In this document: positions 63,007 to 64,000 of the stretch, in pieces | Numbering within the stretch: position 1 is the stretch's first letter | Layout: every line of letters starts with the position of its first letter | Origin: Lachnoclostridium sp. An169 | GTDB taxonomy: Bacteria; Bacillota; Clostridia; Lachnospirales; Lachnospiraceae | Length of the DNA: 64,000 nucleotides | Reading direction: 5' to 3' | NCBI RefSeq assembly: GCF_002160525.1 | Contig: NZ_NFKT01000019.1 | Span: 1 to 64,000, forward strand | Notes under the pieces: generated by a model | What the model was told of the DNA's origin: nothing | The model's database searches: none | The model's input: the letters and a program-made list of their open reading frames with translations, nothing else | Position numbers and translations under genes: made by a program

Positions 63007-64000
63007 TCATTCCCCCTGTTCTGCAAGTTCCTTCACCGCATTCACTGCGAATGCGACTTCTTCTTCCGTATTATAGTGGGAAAAACTGAATCTTACCGCC
63101 CCCTGCTCCACAGTCCCCAGCGCCCTGTGCATCAGCGGTGCGCAGTGCGCTCCGGGCCGGGTGACGATACCGTATGTCATATTCAGCTCATCGCTGACTT
63201 CCGAGGAATCATATTCTCCGATATTCAGGGACACGATGGGACACCGCTTCCGGACAGTGAAATCTCCGTAGACCTTTACTTCGGGAATCCGGACTACACC
63301 CTCGTAAAACTGCCGCATCAGCGCCAGTTCCCGCTCCCGCAGCGCGTCGATCCCCTTCTCTTCGATCCATGCCACCGCTGCCGCAAGCCCGGCGATCCCG
63401 TGACCGTTCAGCGTCCCTGCCTCAAGGGCAGTGGGCATCTGTGCCGGATGGTGCCGGTTGTAGGTATCCACGCCGCTGCCTCCGCTTAAGAGCGGACGGA
63501 TGTGAAGCCCCGGTTTTACATACATGCCCCCGGTTCCCTGGGGTCCCATCAGGCTCTTATGTCCGGTAAAACAGAGCACGCTGATCCCCGTCTTCTGTAC
63601 ATCGATGGGATATACCCCTGCGCTCTGGGACGCGTCCACCACCAGAAGGATTCCATTCTTCCGGGCAATCTTCCCGACTGCTTCTATATCAATCATATTA
63701 CCGGTCAGATTGGAAGCATGGGTACACACGATGGCTCTCGTGTTCTCCCGGACGGCATTCTCCATCTCCGCCGGGGAAATGTTTCCCTTTTCGTCACAGC
63801 CCAGAATAGTAAGTTCCACGCCATTCTCCTCACATTCATAGAGGGGACGGAGCACGGAATTGTGTTCCATTACTGTGGTGATCACATGATCGCCGGGACA
63901 GAACAGCCCTTTCAGGGCGATATTCAGGCTTTCTGTGGAGTTCGCCGTAAATGCAATGCACGACGCCTGCTCTGCATGGAAAAACCGTGCCAGCTCTTCT
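63007..64000 (-). CDS. Class V aminotransferase: cysteine desulfurase/selenocysteine lyase type (5' end outside window)
   Basis: The visible 330 residues of a PLP enzyme enter from the right edge (EELARFFHAEQASCIAFTAN) and continue past an internal GTG at 63885 that is not the true start. Features: STESLNIALKGLFCPGDHVI, VVDASQSAGVYPID (PLP-contacting Asp), VLCFTGHKSLMGPQG with the PLP Lys, and VTRPGAHCAPLMHRALGT holding the loop Cys. The cluster suggests provision of selenium from selenocysteine, or sulfur/selenium to the TusA-like carrier. Its stop overlaps the YedE-like gene start. Confidence 0.9.
   Translation of the reverse strand, partial: EELARFFHAEQASCIAFTANSTESLNIALKGLFCPGDHVITTVMEHNSVLRPLYECEENGVELTILGCDEKGNISPAEMENAVRENTRAIVCTHASNLTGNMIDIEAVGKIARKNGILLVVDASQSAGVYPIDVQKTGISVLCFTGHKSLMGPQGTGGMYVKPGLHIRPLLSGGSGVDTYNRHHPAQMPTALEAGTLNGHGIAGLAAAVAWIEEKGIDALRERELALMRQFYEGVVRIPEVKVYGDFTVRKRCPIVSLNIGEYDSSEVSDELNMTYGIVTRPGAHCAPLMHRALGTVEQGAVRFSFSHYNTEEEVAFAVNAVKELAEQGE

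Overview
The window looks like chromosomal DNA from a Gram-positive gut-type Clostridia, most likely family Lachnospiraceae. The evidence is a complete Firmicutes-style S10-spc-alpha ribosomal operon, a type Z zinc-ribbon S14, Clostridia-type AdhE with Rex-like operators, AGGAGG ribosome binding sites, an [FeFe]-hydrogenase maturase, selenocysteine tRNA and LPXTG pili. Genus cannot be fixed from the sequence alone. Almost every gene lies on the minus strand; the exceptions are tRNA-Arg and one cell-wall hydrolase.

Region 1 (1-15.7 kb): the edge of an Rpn-type nuclease gene, then a surface-pilus operon read right to left: a 2030-residue tip-type adhesin, a backbone pilin and two class C sortases. 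It continues through ATGA start/stop overlaps into MoxR ATPase, DUF58 and transglutaminase-fold membrane proteins. Region 2 (15.7-25.7 kb): a starch/maltodextrin module with a wall-associated GH13 amylase/pullulanase, a binding protein, MalF- and MalG-type permeases and a YesN-like AraC response regulator. A 20-nt motif lies exactly 14 nt upstream of the predicted -35 of three promoters (amylase, binding protein, pilus operon), so feeding and adhesion may share one regulator.

Region 3 (25.8-42.2 kb): housekeeping and accessory genes. These are tRNA-Arg(ACG), trpS, a PAP2 protein, a GDPD, a lipid kinase, a TetR regulator, an SfsA-MutY fusion, an amino-acid ABC transporter whose binding protein is circularly permuted, uppP, a HAD phosphatase, a coiled-coil cell-wall hydrolase, an APH-fold kinase and adhE with two Rex-like operators. 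Region 4 (42.2-58.6 kb): the ribosomal superoperon rpsJ to rplQ with secY, adk, a KOW protein, infA, rpmJ and rpoA. It has two copies of an intergenic repeat, an unusual 395-nt rpmJ-rpsM gap and an enlarged bL17.

Region 5 (58.6-64 kb): a DUF3267 peptidase, a HIT protein, hydF, selC (tRNA-Sec) with a structured 5' leader, and a selenium cluster (DUF3343, TusA/YedF-like, YedE-like transporter, class V selenocysteine-lyase/cysteine-desulfurase type enzyme) running off the right edge. Start sites were moved from the longest frame wherever a clear ribosome binding site indicated a shorter protein. All functions are inferred from sequence motifs read by eye.
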